In this document: piece after piece, positions 34,885 to 44,197 of the stretch | Layout: the number at the start of each line of letters is the position of its first letter | Numbering within the stretch: the stretch's first letter is position 1 | From: CAVPNY01 sp963706905 | Lineage (GTDB): Bacteria > Chloroflexota > Anaerolineae > Anaerolineales > UBA4823 | DNA length: 64,000 nucleotides | Direction: 5' to 3' | Assembly (NCBI GenBank): GCA_963706905.1 | Contig: CAVPNY010000012.1 | Span: 434,001 to 498,000 of the forward strand | Translations under genes and position numbers: made by a program | The notes under the pieces: generated by a model | Databases searched by the model: none | What the model saw: the letters and a program-made list of their open reading frames with translations, nothing else | What the model was told of the DNA's origin: nothing

Positions 34885-36471
34885 TCAAACCGAACTGACG
34901 CTAATATTGGCTTTTGGTGCCTCACTTTTTGTGAGCGCTGAGGCGATCAAGGATTGCTTTAGCTCCCATAATCTCTCAGTCAAAGATACGTGATAAATGT
35001 GAGGATTCATCAAACGCCGCACACCAGGATCTAATTTATCGACGTCGGTCTTCCTGGTTTTGCGTAATTCTTCAATCGAAGGCGATTCAACAAGCAATTT
35101 CCCATCTTTGAGTACTTCAACCAATAATGGTTCTACCTTGGTGATTTCTTCTTGTGTCATGGTGCGAAACTTGGTTGGCTCAGACGGATGGCGGAGCTTA
35201 ATTGATCCCATCTCGTCAAGCCTCTCGTCCGCCAGGCTGAGCAAATCTGCTACTGCCTTACCACGTTGATCATATATTCTCCACACGGATTTATGCCCTG
35301 GATTAGGAGTTTTCACAGGCGACTCAGATATTTTTATCGCAGGAATCCATTTATCTTGCTCACATACAGCGACCAGTTTATAAACTCCTCCCAAGGCTGG
35401 ATCGCCTTCAGACACGATCAATCTGGTGCCCACACCGTACACCAATCTCTTGATTAATTTTTCAGGATCGATCCCATAACGCGGAGCTTCTTCTTGAATT
35501 TGTGTGATGATCTGCCAAATAACCAATTCATCAAGATTATTCGAAAGAACAATGACCGTGTCGGGAAATCCAGCCTGGTCAAGCATTCTGGCAGATTGGA
35601 TGCTTAAGTACGCTAGATCGCCCGAATCTAAACGGATCCCGACCGGTTTAAATCCTTTACGCTGGATCTCCTCAAAGACTCGAATAGCATTTGGCACACC
35701 ACTTTCCAAGGTGTTGATCGTATCCACCAGTAATAGGCAATTATCCGGATACACTTCGGCATACGCCCGGAAGGCCTCTAATTCTCCTTCACCAAGCGCC
35801 ATATACAATTGCACCATACTATGTGCATGGGTTCCCTTAGGAGGATAACCGAGCACGTGCGATATGCCGACATTCGAACTAAAATCAGCTCCCCCAATCA
35901 ATGCGGCTCGGGTTCCAGCATTGGCTCCCTTATCCTGACCGCGCCTCAATCCAAACTCTAACATGAGCTGGCCTCTACCACTCTCGTAAATCCGCGCAGC
36001 CTTTGTTGCAATCAAAGTTTGATAATTGATGTGATTGAGAAGTGAAGTTTCAAGGATTTGCGCCATCGCAAGGGGGCCCTGGACAACGGTCAATGGGGTA
36101 TTCGGGTGGACTACCCGTCCTTCTGGGATGGCCTGTAAATTGATTCCATCAAAAACACCGTTTTTCCTTAACCATATGAGAAAATCATCGGCAAATACTC
36201 GCCGCCCATTCACTCCTACCTGGGAACGCAGATATTCAATATCCTCATCCCTGCAATGCGCGGTAGAAATCCAATCAAGCAACCATTCCAGACCAGCAAC
36301 AACACAAAAACCTGCTTTGTGCAAACCATAATTTGGATATTCGCGGAAATAATGATCGAACTGGCAATATTTTTCATGCAAACCCATACGAAAATAGAGC
36401 TGCGCCATTGTCAGTTGGTATTGATCAGTAAACAAGAAACCCTCCGCCGTTTCACGCTCTCTCACATCCAT
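34885..36471 (-). CDS. pncB: Nicotinate phosphoribosyltransferase
   Basis: About 528 residues. It joins nicotinate to PRPP to give nicotinate mononucleotide, the entry step of NAD salvage. Recognised blocks are FTDQYQLTMAQLYFRMG at the start, VQGPLAMAQILET, EFGLRRGQDKGANAGTRAAL, KGTHAHSMVQLY (catalytic His region) and GIRLDSGDLAYLS. The frame starts at 36498, but ATG 36471 has a strong AGGAGAGAGG site. It appears to be a single-gene unit closed by its own terminator. Confidence 0.95.
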   Translation of the reverse strand: MDVRERETAEGFLFTDQYQLTMAQLYFRMGLHEKYCQFDHYFREYPNYGLHKAGFCVVAGLEWLLDWISTAHCRDEDIEYLRSQVGVNGRRVFADDFLIWLRKNGVFDGINLQAIPEGRVVHPNTPLTVVQGPLAMAQILETSLLNHINYQTLIATKAARIYESGRGQLMLEFGLRRGQDKGANAGTRAALIGGADFSSNVGISHVLGYPPKGTHAHSMVQLYMALGEGELEAFRAYAEVYPDNCLLLVDTINTLESGVPNAIRVFEEIQRKGFKPVGIRLDSGDLAYLSIQSARMLDQAGFPDTVIVLSNNLDELVIWQIITQIQEEAPRYGIDPEKLIKRLVYGVGTRLIVSEGDPALGGVYKLVAVCEQDKWIPAIKISESPVKTPNPGHKSVWRIYDQRGKAVADLLSLADERLDEMGSIKLRHPSEPTKFRTMTQEEITKVEPLLVEVLKDGKLLVESPSIEELRKTRKTDVDKLDPGVRRLMNPHIYHVSLTERLWELKQSLIASALTKSEAPKANISVSSV

Positions 36472-36597
36472 TTCCTCTCTCCTTGAAATATGCGTCATTG
36501 CTTACCAGATTCTATCCGCACTGACACTGATTTCGAGATTAAAATTATCCCCAACAGATACATCTCGTATTCAGATCACCGCTCTTCCTGCAAAAGA

Positions 36598-37587
36598 TTA
36601 GATGGATATCGGTCTACTTTCTTTTGCAGATTGGTACAAAGCCAGGATCGTTGCCAGATTTCCGGCACTGTCCTCCAGGCTTATTCGGGGCGCTCTCCCA
36701 AGTAAAACTGCGTCAGCCAAATCCTCAACCTCACCGCTATACAGTTCTGGACCGTTTATTTGAATGATTTTCTTTTCTTCATCGCGAGTGAGAACAATCT
36801 TCTCTTTTTTACCTGGTTTGAATGGGTTGGGGATGAATATTGCTCCGCTAGTTCCAACAATTTCCATCGTTGCCCGGAATAGTCCACGAAAACCACAATC
36901 GAATTGAGCCAGGATATTTCCCGCAAACCGTATTTGACCGGTAAACACTTCATCGACTCCGCTATCGCCTGTCCACTGCCAGCCGAAAACATCTACCGGT
37001 TCCTTTCCAATAATCGCGCGGGAATAGCTGATTGGATAGCAGCCAACGTCCCAGACACTTCCCCCCCCGAGAGCTGGATCAAGACGTACATCATCTTTTC
37101 TCTTAAGGTTGAATGTAAACGAACCTCGAATCAGGCACAAATCTCCAATGGTGCCAGCATCAACCATCTCTTTCACTTTCAGAGTCTGGGGGTGGTGGCG
37201 GTACATGAACGCCTCTGCGATCACCACTTTCGATTGTTTCACGGCTTCTTTAATTGCCTGAATTTCATCAAACGACAAAGCGAGAGGTTTCTCACATAAA
37301 ACATGCTTACCAGATTTGGCGGCCTTTACTGTCCATTCCGCGTGCAAGCCATTTGGAAGTGGGTTATAGATCACATCAATATCCGGATCAGACAACAAAT
37401 CCTCATAGCGACCGTACGCTTTGGGTATTTTCCACTCGCGCACATATTGATCGGCTCTAACCATATCCCGACTGGCAACAGCCACCAAAATGTTCCGCTT
37501 TGATGCTCTGAGTGGCTTAATTAATGCGCGATTGATTCGAGCTGTACTGAGGATTCCCCACCGCAAAATGGATGAACCACTATTCAT
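36598..37587 (-). CDS. Gfo/Idh/MocA-family oxidoreductase
   Basis: A 329-residue NAD(P)-dependent dehydrogenase. The Rossmann start is RWGILSTARINRALI, the cofactor motif is HVLCEKPLALSFDEI with the catalytic Lys, and the C-terminal alpha/beta domain contains GGGSVWDVGCYPI. Substrates in the family are sugars, inositols or sugar amines; this one cannot be narrowed. It overlaps the end of the ParB-like/DUF4032-like gene by eight bases, so the two are translationally linked, which hints at a shared pathway or response. Confidence 0.9.
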   Translation of the reverse strand: MNSGSSILRWGILSTARINRALIKPLRASKRNILVAVASRDMVRADQYVREWKIPKAYGRYEDLLSDPDIDVIYNPLPNGLHAEWTVKAAKSGKHVLCEKPLALSFDEIQAIKEAVKQSKVVIAEAFMYRHHPQTLKVKEMVDAGTIGDLCLIRGSFTFNLKRKDDVRLDPALGGGSVWDVGCYPISYSRAIIGKEPVDVFGWQWTGDSGVDEVFTGQIRFAGNILAQFDCGFRGLFRATMEIVGTSGAIFIPNPFKPGKKEKIVLTRDEEKKIIQINGPELYSGEVEDLADAVLLGRAPRISLEDSAGNLATILALYQSAKESRPISI

Positions 37588-38809
37588 GAGCGTACATTTC
37601 CTTTATATTGGCTTTTTGCTCAACGATCCATAAGTATAGATCCGCTTCAGTTCTACCAGGGAATTCATCCAGAATCCCCTGAGCACGGATAATCTCCACC
37701 AAAGGCAGGTAAACATTTTCATACCAGGATACAACAGCGTCCTGGTATGGGACTTCTTTCTTGTTCTGTTCGCCAAGATACCATCGATGAACATCGATAT
37801 GCTGAAGTAATTTTTCGTACATCCCTGGAACAGTTAAGCGAATATCTGCTTGTGATCGAAGTTCTGGGAGATGTGTTCGTGCCAGGAACCCTGTTCTTTC
37901 TTGCTCGAGTATGAAATAATCGATCCATGCAGCCCGCTTGAGTAAGTCTACCAGCTTACCTGCTGGCCACTGCTCGAAATCATCGATAAATTTATCCGCG
38001 GCATCCTCAAATGCATATTCAACTTTGTAGGCCTCACGCCTGTACCATTGATATTCGATGATCCACAAATAGAGATCACCGACTGTTCGATTTGGAAAAT
38101 GAGAAACGAGGCGTTGATCTTGAATTATTCTAGCTAATGGAGAATAAACATTATCGTACCAAGAGACAACGGCTTCTGGATACGGGATATCGGTATTTCG
38201 TTGCTCTCCCAGGTACCAGCGATGAACGCTGATATGTTCAAGAATCCTTTTATATTCCCCGGGCAGAGTGAGTTCAAGGTCAGCTTCTGGTCTCAATTGA
38301 GATAATCGAGTTTGCTCAATAAATCGGGCATACTCACCTTTCAATTCCAGGTCTGCCAATTCATCATCAATCGTTAATGGCACAAGGATATCGATTTCGG
38401 TCACAAAAGCGTCCACCATCAACTGCCCCCGCTCACGGGCAACCGATACCCGATGATTCCCGTCTCGAACAAAGTAAATATCCCCCATTTTGTACAACTC
38501 AACAGCAGGCAGGCTAATCGATTCATAATGGGCTTTATCGATGCTTACCCATCGATCCTTTGTCCTTTTCTGGAGGGGGACAAAAGCCCGGTCAAAATCT
38601 CGATATCTGCCCATACTGCCTACAATCTGATCGATCGGAACCTGACATAGACCAATATAATGTTGTCCCTGTATCGGAAGTCGATCCTTGACTGCATCAA
38701 AAGGCAGCAAATCGTTACTTTCACCCGTCAGCCATCGGAGAACTTTCCGCCAAAACCCTCTCTGGAAGGCTCGTTCAAAATCCTGGTTTGCCATATTATC
38801 GAAAGACAT
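37580..38809 (-). CDS. ParB/sulfiredoxin-like protein with duplicated DUF4032-like domain
   Basis: About 409 residues, cytoplasmic. Residues about 98-145 hold a ParB/Srx-like module with VRDGNHRVSVARERGQ, the GxHR core used for nucleotide binding. Two related segments of about 85 residues follow, near 170-256 and 313-398, each with LELTLPGEYKRILEHI-like, HRWYLGEQ, AVVSWYDNVY-like and FPNRTVGDLYLWI-like blocks. These resemble DUF4032, normally present once. The start is ATG 38809 with AGG before it; a TTG at 38830 is in frame. Function is unknown; DUF4032 proteins have been described as regulators. The overlap with the oxidoreductase gene suggests joint action. Confidence 0.75.
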   Translation of the reverse strand: MSFDNMANQDFERAFQRGFWRKVLRWLTGESNDLLPFDAVKDRLPIQGQHYIGLCQVPIDQIVGSMGRYRDFDRAFVPLQKRTKDRWVSIDKAHYESISLPAVELYKMGDIYFVRDGNHRVSVARERGQLMVDAFVTEIDILVPLTIDDELADLELKGEYARFIEQTRLSQLRPEADLELTLPGEYKRILEHISVHRWYLGEQRNTDIPYPEAVVSWYDNVYSPLARIIQDQRLVSHFPNRTVGDLYLWIIEYQWYRREAYKVEYAFEDAADKFIDDFEQWPAGKLVDLLKRAAWIDYFILEQERTGFLARTHLPELRSQADIRLTVPGMYEKLLQHIDVHRWYLGEQNKKEVPYQDAVVSWYENVYLPLVEIIRAQGILDEFPGRTEADLYLWIVEQKANIKEMYAHE

Positions 38810-38867
38810 ATTTACCTGCACATCGCTCAATTAGACCAAAACGATCAATCGCATGATCCTCTCAGCT

Positions 38868-39557
38868 TTATCCCATTTCTTTCCGATTACGGAAGAAACT
38901 CAGTGGCGCAAAGCCATTTTGGATTGGCTCAACTGATGATTTAATAAATCCATAAGCATTAACCACGTCCGTATTCAAGAATCGGGTCACTTTGACAGCA
39001 TCGTGGCGATAAAGGTGGATATGCCCATGAAAGTGATAGGCTGGCTTGAAGACTTCTAGGAGCCAGCGAAATGCCTTTATTCCTTGATGAGGCAGATCGG
39101 GTTGATCATGGATACCCCAGGGAGGAGCATGGCTTACAAAAACATCTAAATAACGACCATAGATTGCCTGATTACGAATTAATGTTGGAACGAGACTTAT
39201 GACATGTCCCCACATTTCTGGCTGAGAATACTGGTAAGGAGCATTTCGGTATTTTAAACTTCCTTCTATCCCAGCCAAAATGATCCCATTCGTCATTATT
39301 ATTCTTCGATGAAGATCGACTCCGCCCTGCGGCTCACTCAGGGATCCGGCTACTGTATATTCTTTTACATTCGAATGATTCCCGCGCACAAAGAAAAGGG
39401 GTTTGTCTAGTACGCTAATAATATATTCGAGATAATAATAGGGTAGATCACCACAACCAATGATCAAATCGACATCCTGAAACCGAGCCCGCAAACGAGG
39501 ACTATAAATTAAATCCAGCTCAACATCACTTAATGCAAGCACTTTTTTGGACATCAT
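38868..39557 (-). CDS. Calcineurin-like metallophosphoesterase
   Basis: About 229 residues with the metallophosphoesterase motifs IIGCGDLPY, VRGNHS, FVSHAPPWG and FHGHIH, which bind two metal ions. The first motif is SDVELD, where the usual DxH has Glu in place of His, so metal site 1 may be altered. Substrate is unknown; the family cleaves phosphomono- and diesters including cyclic nucleotides and lipids. ATG 39557 follows an AGGTG site and a good promoter lies upstream. It precedes the ParB-like gene on the same strand with 58 bases between. Confidence 0.85.
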   Translation of the reverse strand: MMSKKVLALSDVELDLIYSPRLRARFQDVDLIIGCGDLPYYYLEYIISVLDKPLFFVRGNHSNVKEYTVAGSLSEPQGGVDLHRRIIMTNGIILAGIEGSLKYRNAPYQYSQPEMWGHVISLVPTLIRNQAIYGRYLDVFVSHAPPWGIHDQPDLPHQGIKAFRWLLEVFKPAYHFHGHIHLYRHDAVKVTRFLNTDVVNAYGFIKSSVEPIQNGFAPLSFFRNRKEMG

Positions 39558-39593
39558 TCGATACACCTGTCGGATTGCATGTTTCGAGTTAAG

Positions 39594-39621
39594 CTTATAC
39601 CTTCTTAAACTATATTGTCAA
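39594..39621 (-). promoter_or_regulatory. Promoter of the phosphoesterase operon
   Basis: TTGACA (39616-39621) and TATAAG (39594-39599) with a 16-base spacer on the minus strand; the start would be near 39587, about 30 bases before ATG 39557. Confidence 0.6.
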
Positions 39622-39653
39622 CTTATAATTCTGATCGATCCGGATTGAAAAGG

Positions 39654-39681
39654 TTGCGATCTATCGAAATTCTGATATAGT
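39654..39681 (+). promoter_or_regulatory. Promoter of the radical SAM gene
   Basis: TTGCGA (39654-39659) and an extended -10, TGATATAGT, with TATAGT at 39676-39681, 16 bases apart. The leader to GTG 39792 would be about 100 bases, long enough for regulation, although I see no clear structure in it. Confidence 0.5.
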
Positions 39682-39791
39682 TACTCTACTGAAGAGTCCA
39701 AAAGACTGGTTCAATGTCGTTGTTAGTCATAGTTTATTGAGGCAACTTCGGACTGAATTGTTTTAGTAGTTCTGATTCTTGGGGAGGTATA

Positions 39792-40698
39792 GTGCTAAGA
39801 AATATTCATATTTTATTGACATACACCTGCCCTCTTCAATGTGATCATTGTTTTATCTATGCCAGCCCTCGGGCGTCTGGCAAACTTACTCCTACCCAAG
39901 TTACCCATCTCTTAGAGCAGACATCTACAATCAAAACCATCGAATGGGTCTATTTCGAAGGCGGTGAACCAATTCTGGTATATCCTTTGCTCTTATCGAG
40001 TGTCAAACGGGCTAAACGTCTTGGTTTCAAGGTTGGCGTAATTTCCAATGGATATTTTGGGCGCTCAGAAGAAGCGGCTATGCGCTATTTGAAACCCCTT
40101 ATCGCCCTCGGGCTGGATAGAATCTATATCAGCAACGACCGGTTTCATTACAAGAATAGCGTAAACTCGCCAGCAGGAAAAGTTATCGAAGCGTCGATCA
40201 AATTAGGCCTGCCAACAACGAGGATCAGGATTGGTGAACCTCAATCATCTGAACAAGATCCAATTCTCAATAATGATCTTTTTCGTGATGAGACACGCCC
40301 TTTGATGATGGTTGGCCGCGCAGCTGAGAAAATTCAATTTAATCCATCCAATAACGACTGGCGAAGTTTCACCTTCTGCCCTTTTAAGGATCTCGAAGAT
40401 CCTGAGTCGATCTATATATGATCCATTCGGAAATGCTCAATTCTGCCAGGGTATAACCATTGGCAACGTTTGGTCATCCCCACTCCATGATTTAATGGAT
40501 CAACTTGATATCGCCTCGCACCCTATCTATGGTCCGATCAGACTTAATGGTCCAAAGGGGCTTGTCGAAGAATATAATCTCGCTCCTTTAGCTGAATATC
40601 AAGACGCATGTCATCTGTGTTATGCCACTCGACGGCAACTGGTTAATCGGTTCCCAGAATACCTTTCTCCCCCCCAGGTTTATAATCTTCAGATTTAA
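39792..40698 (+). pseudogene. Radical SAM protein with C-terminal cysteine cluster, frameshifted
   Basis: A radical S-adenosylmethionine enzyme of about 302 residues. The cluster motif is YTCPLQCDHCF (CxxxCxxC), with YFEGGEPIL as SAM-contact block. The C-terminal part has further Cys residues (CPFKDL, AQFCQGITIGN, CHLCYATR) like a SPASM-type auxiliary cluster, so it may modify a peptide. The frame breaks after PESIY at the TA repeat near 40412-40420: removing one T gives IYIDPFGNAQFCQGI. The GTG start at 39792 has a GGGAGG site. It is monocistronic and I see no small precursor peptide gene next to it. Confidence 0.75.
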
Positions 40699-40715
40699 GA
40701 AATCAACCTCGTCGT

Positions 40716-41485
40716 CTAATGTTGGCCTGGCCAATCCAAACCAGTCACATTCAACCCACTCCCTTCCACCACGAGCGCCCCCACATAACCAGGGCCAGGG
40801 TCAAGGTGAAAGATTGACCACCTATCAGTTTCTCCTGCATCATTGCTAGTATTTATTAGCCGTGGGATCTCGTTAGGGCCAAAAGCTACCTCAAATTGGT
40901 CGAGGGGAATGGACAACCCTTTCCCTTGGGCCTTGACGAAAGCCTCCTTGCGAGTCCAACAGGTGAAGAATGCTTCCTGACGAAGATCATCAGGGAATGA
41001 GAGCAGCTGCCTGACCTCTGCAGGTGCAAAAAATCGCTTTGCAATCGTTTCCATGGAAGCCTCATCCCTTAATGGTTCAAGATCCACACCAATCCGGCGA
41101 TCCTTAGTTACGGCAAGCAGGCTGAGATTGCCAGCATGGGAGATGTTAAAAGTTAAAACTCTCTTCGTGACCCTGTTTCGCTAAATATGGCTTCCCATAT
41201 TGGTTGTAAGCAAAAACCAATTCTTCCGGTTCAACTTCCAAATAACTCCCTAAGATTTCACGAACAGTAACCCGGGTACATAATGTATTTGGTTCGATCA
41301 TCTTCGAAGTAAAACTTATTCGCTTTACTGATTTCATCCATCGAAAGCACATGAGCATATCTGGTAGGAGCCTGTATTAGATGAGTAAGCTTGATTCGCC
41401 ACACATGCACTTGATCGGACTCTAATAAAATGATTTTGGACGGCGTTCCCCATTGCCGGATCAGGTTAAGTTCCAATTCCAACAT
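40716..41485 (-). pseudogene. 4'-phosphopantetheinyl transferase (Sfp type), two frameshifts
   Basis: Sfp-type enzyme that moves phosphopantetheine from CoA to carrier proteins. In order on the minus strand three pieces are visible: VLSMDEISKANKFYFEDDR; TRVTVREILGSYLEVEPEEL; and FNISHAGNLSLLAVTKDRR, VGVDLEPL-like DLEPLRDEAS with CWTRKEAFVKAQGKG, the Mg-binding and KExxxK motifs. They lie in different frames, broken near 41274-41286 (one extra base restores IMTRVTV) and near 41150-41168. Restored length is about 255, normal for Sfp. Two breaks in one short gene make true decay more likely here than for single-break loci, though no polyketide or peptide synthetase genes are near. Confidence 0.75.
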
Positions 41486-41584
41486 TCTCCCAATAATTCA
41501 ATCTTTTATAGATTATACAACTTGTGACAATCCGTAATTTGACAACATTGCATCACTGAAATCATTCTTACCTGGCTTAAAATA

Positions 41585-41618
41585 AAATCGCCAGTCAAAA
41601 CCATCATGCTGGCGATTT
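41585..41618 (-). terminator. Terminator of the proBA genes
   Basis: AAATCGCCAG (41585-41594) and CTGGCGATTT (41609-41618), a perfect 10-pair stem with a 14-base loop. On the minus strand it follows the proA stop and is followed by a T-rich stretch. Confidence 0.75.
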
Positions 41619-41681
41619 ATAGTCAGGCAAGGCAGGATTGCTCCCTACCAAATGAAATCCAAATTTCAGACAGCAATTTAC

Positions 41682-42962
41682 CTATTTTCGGACGTGGTAA
41701 TCACCCTGAATCACCCATTTGTAAGTTGTCAATTCTCGCAAACCCATCGGTCCGCGGGCATGTAATCGTTGAGTAGAGATGGCTACTTCAGCGCCAAGCC
41801 CTAGCTGAGAGCCGTCCGTGAAACGTGTGCTGGCGTTTACATATACTGCGGCTGAATCAACTTCAGCAATGAACTGCCTGGCATGGGCTGCATCTTGAGT
41901 CAAGATCCCATCGGAGTGGTTTGTACTATGAGCATGGATGTGTTCGATCGCTTCGTCTAGACCATCCACAACCTTTATTCCCAGTATAAGGGATAACCAT
42001 TCAATATCGAAATCACTTTGACCTGCCAGCAATACAGAACTTGGCAGCTTCTCATTCCCGTCTTTCTTGATAACCAAATAAGGGATCGCAGACCCATCAG
42101 CTCGAAATGTCACACCATCCGCTGCCAGGGTTTCAACCAACCTAGGGAGAAATTCAGCGGCTATGTTCTGGTGTACCAGTGCAGTATCCAGTGAGTTGCA
42201 AACGGAGGGGCGTTGAATCTTTGCATTCCGGATCACAGGCAGAGCGGCCTCCAAATTAGCGGTTTCATCAACAAATAAATGGCAGATGCCAATCCCACCA
42301 GTAATCACTGGGATGGAACTGTTCTTCCGACAATAGTCATGGAGCGCAGCCCCACCCCGAGGGATGATCATATCCACATAGTCATCCATTTGAAGCAATT
42401 CGGTTACCAGGGCTCGATCAGGATCATTTATAAATTGGATTGTATTTTGAGGCATCCCTTCAGCAATCAGGGCATTGTGGATCACTTCGATGAGAGCATT
42501 ATTGGAATTTATCGTTTCTTTGCCACCTCTCAGGATTGCTGCATTACTGGTTTTGATCGCTAAACCAGCAATATCCATCGTTACATTCGGTCTGGCCTCA
42601 TAAATCACGCCTAAAACACCTAATGGCACACGCTGTTTATGTACTCTTAACCCATTCGGTAATATTTCTTCCTCGAATATCTCTCCCACTGGATCAAAGA
42701 GGTCCGCAAGACCTTTCAAATCAGCTGCGATTTCTGCCAAGCGGGATGGGTTTAACCACAAACGGTCAATCAGGGCGTCGGATAAGCCCATTCTTCTCCC
42801 AACAGATACATCCATTTCATTCGCTGCAAGAATCCGATCCGAGTCATCCAACAACAGGTCAGCAAGTTTTCTTAAAGTCCTGTTTTTTTGTTCCGCAGGA
42901 GTTTGAGCAATTTGTCTGGCAGCATGTCTCGCTCTTTTTCCGAACTCAACCATCATTGTCAT
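41682..42962 (-). CDS. proA: Gamma-glutamyl phosphate reductase
   Basis: A 426-residue cytoplasmic enzyme that reduces gamma-glutamyl phosphate with NADPH, second step of proline synthesis. Blocks include GVLGVIYEARPNVTMD, AILRGGKETINSN, IPRGGAALHDYC and the catalytic Cys in QRPSVCNSLDTAL, and the C-terminal LGAEVAISTQRLHARGPMGL region. It overlaps the end of proB as ATGA. A terminator follows. The pair proB-proA is the usual order. Confidence 0.96.
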   Translation of the reverse strand: MTMMVEFGKRARHAARQIAQTPAEQKNRTLRKLADLLLDDSDRILAANEMDVSVGRRMGLSDALIDRLWLNPSRLAEIAADLKGLADLFDPVGEIFEEEILPNGLRVHKQRVPLGVLGVIYEARPNVTMDIAGLAIKTSNAAILRGGKETINSNNALIEVIHNALIAEGMPQNTIQFINDPDRALVTELLQMDDYVDMIIPRGGAALHDYCRKNSSIPVITGGIGICHLFVDETANLEAALPVIRNAKIQRPSVCNSLDTALVHQNIAAEFLPRLVETLAADGVTFRADGSAIPYLVIKKDGNEKLPSSVLLAGQSDFDIEWLSLILGIKVVDGLDEAIEHIHAHSTNHSDGILTQDAAHARQFIAEVDSAAVYVNASTRFTDGSQLGLGAEVAISTQRLHARGPMGLRELTTYKWVIQGDYHVRK

Positions 42963-44072
42963 AGCAGCACCATGTTATTGTGATGAATTACTTCATCTCC
43001 ATATGCGAACCCAAGAATCTTTTCAATATTATCCGACTTTTCTCCGCAGATTTTCCCAAGATCGGCTGAAGCATAATTGACAAGACCGCGTGCGACTTCC
43101 CGCCCTGACTGCCCTATGATTTCGGACCGAATCGCCGCGTTCAAATGCGCCTTCGATGCTCCGCACTCCTACAGGAAGTAGGCTTCCTCCTTGTCTCAAG
43201 GCAAGCACCGCGCCATCATCAACCACTAAAGCCCCTGTCGCTCGACCACCTGAAAGAATATACCGCTTGCGGCTTTCGACTGCTGTAGTCACTGGGTGAA
43301 ACCTCGTTCCGACACTCTCACCGTCAGCCAGATTGAGCAAAACATCAGGATCACTACCTTTGGCAATAACCACCATTGCCCCTGAGCGACGTGCAAGGTC
43401 TGCCGCTTGGAGCTTCGTAAGCATACCTCCGGTACCGAGACCATTCGAAGTACCTCCGGCTGCCTGCCAAACTTCTTCTGGAATCTCCGTGGTGGTTACG
43501 TCCGAGATCAATTTTGCATTCGGGTCCTGCCGAGGGTCAGCGGTGAAAACCCCATTCTGATCGGTTAATATAACCAATAAGTCAGCCTCAATAAGATTGG
43601 CAACATAAGCAGAGAGATTATCATTATCACCCACACGGATCTCTTCAGTTGCTACGGTGTCATTTTCATTTACGATTGGAATCACCCGGCTACCAACCAG
43701 AGCTGATAGTGTATTGCGTGAATTAATATAACTGCGCCGATAGGTCAAATCTGTCCGGGTTAGCAACACCTGAGCGATGGTAATGCCATATAGGCTGAAC
43801 AACTGCTCATAAATCGCCATCAAACGGGGTTGACCAATCGCTGCAAGCATTTGTTTGGCTGGAATATCCTTTGGAAGCGGTGGAAAATTCAGACGTTCCT
43901 TACCTACGGCGATTGCGCCTGATGAAACCAAGATAATCTCCTTACCGCTGGCGTGAAGGTGAGATATCTGCCTAACCAAATCTACCATACGAGGAAGGGA
44001 TAAGCGCGGTGTGCCTGCCGTAAGCGTAGACGTGCCGAATTTGATAACCAACCTTTGAAATCTCGTTTCCAT
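42959..44072 (-). pseudogene. proB: Glutamate 5-kinase, frameshifted near the C-terminus
   Basis: Glutamate 5-kinase with a C-terminal PUA domain, first step of proline synthesis, about 370 residues. The kinase part is intact (VIKFGTSTLTAG, VSSGAIAVGKERL, VNENDTVATEEI, GGMLTKLQAADLA). In the PUA domain the frame slips after FERGDSV: removing one C from GGTCC near 43124-43128 gives EIIGQSGREVARGLVNYAS, which runs to the stop at 42959. proA starts in the ATGA overlap of that restored end. Because proline synthesis is basic, a sequence error is more likely than loss of the gene. Confidence 0.9.
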
Positions 44073-44197
44073 GATAAACCAAGCCTGTCACCGACTAATT
44101 GATGTAAACCTACCACATAACTCCGGATACATCATTAAGAAACGAATGTTCAGGAATTTTGTTACTTTTCTCCCCCTACTATTTTGGTTTCTGATTA

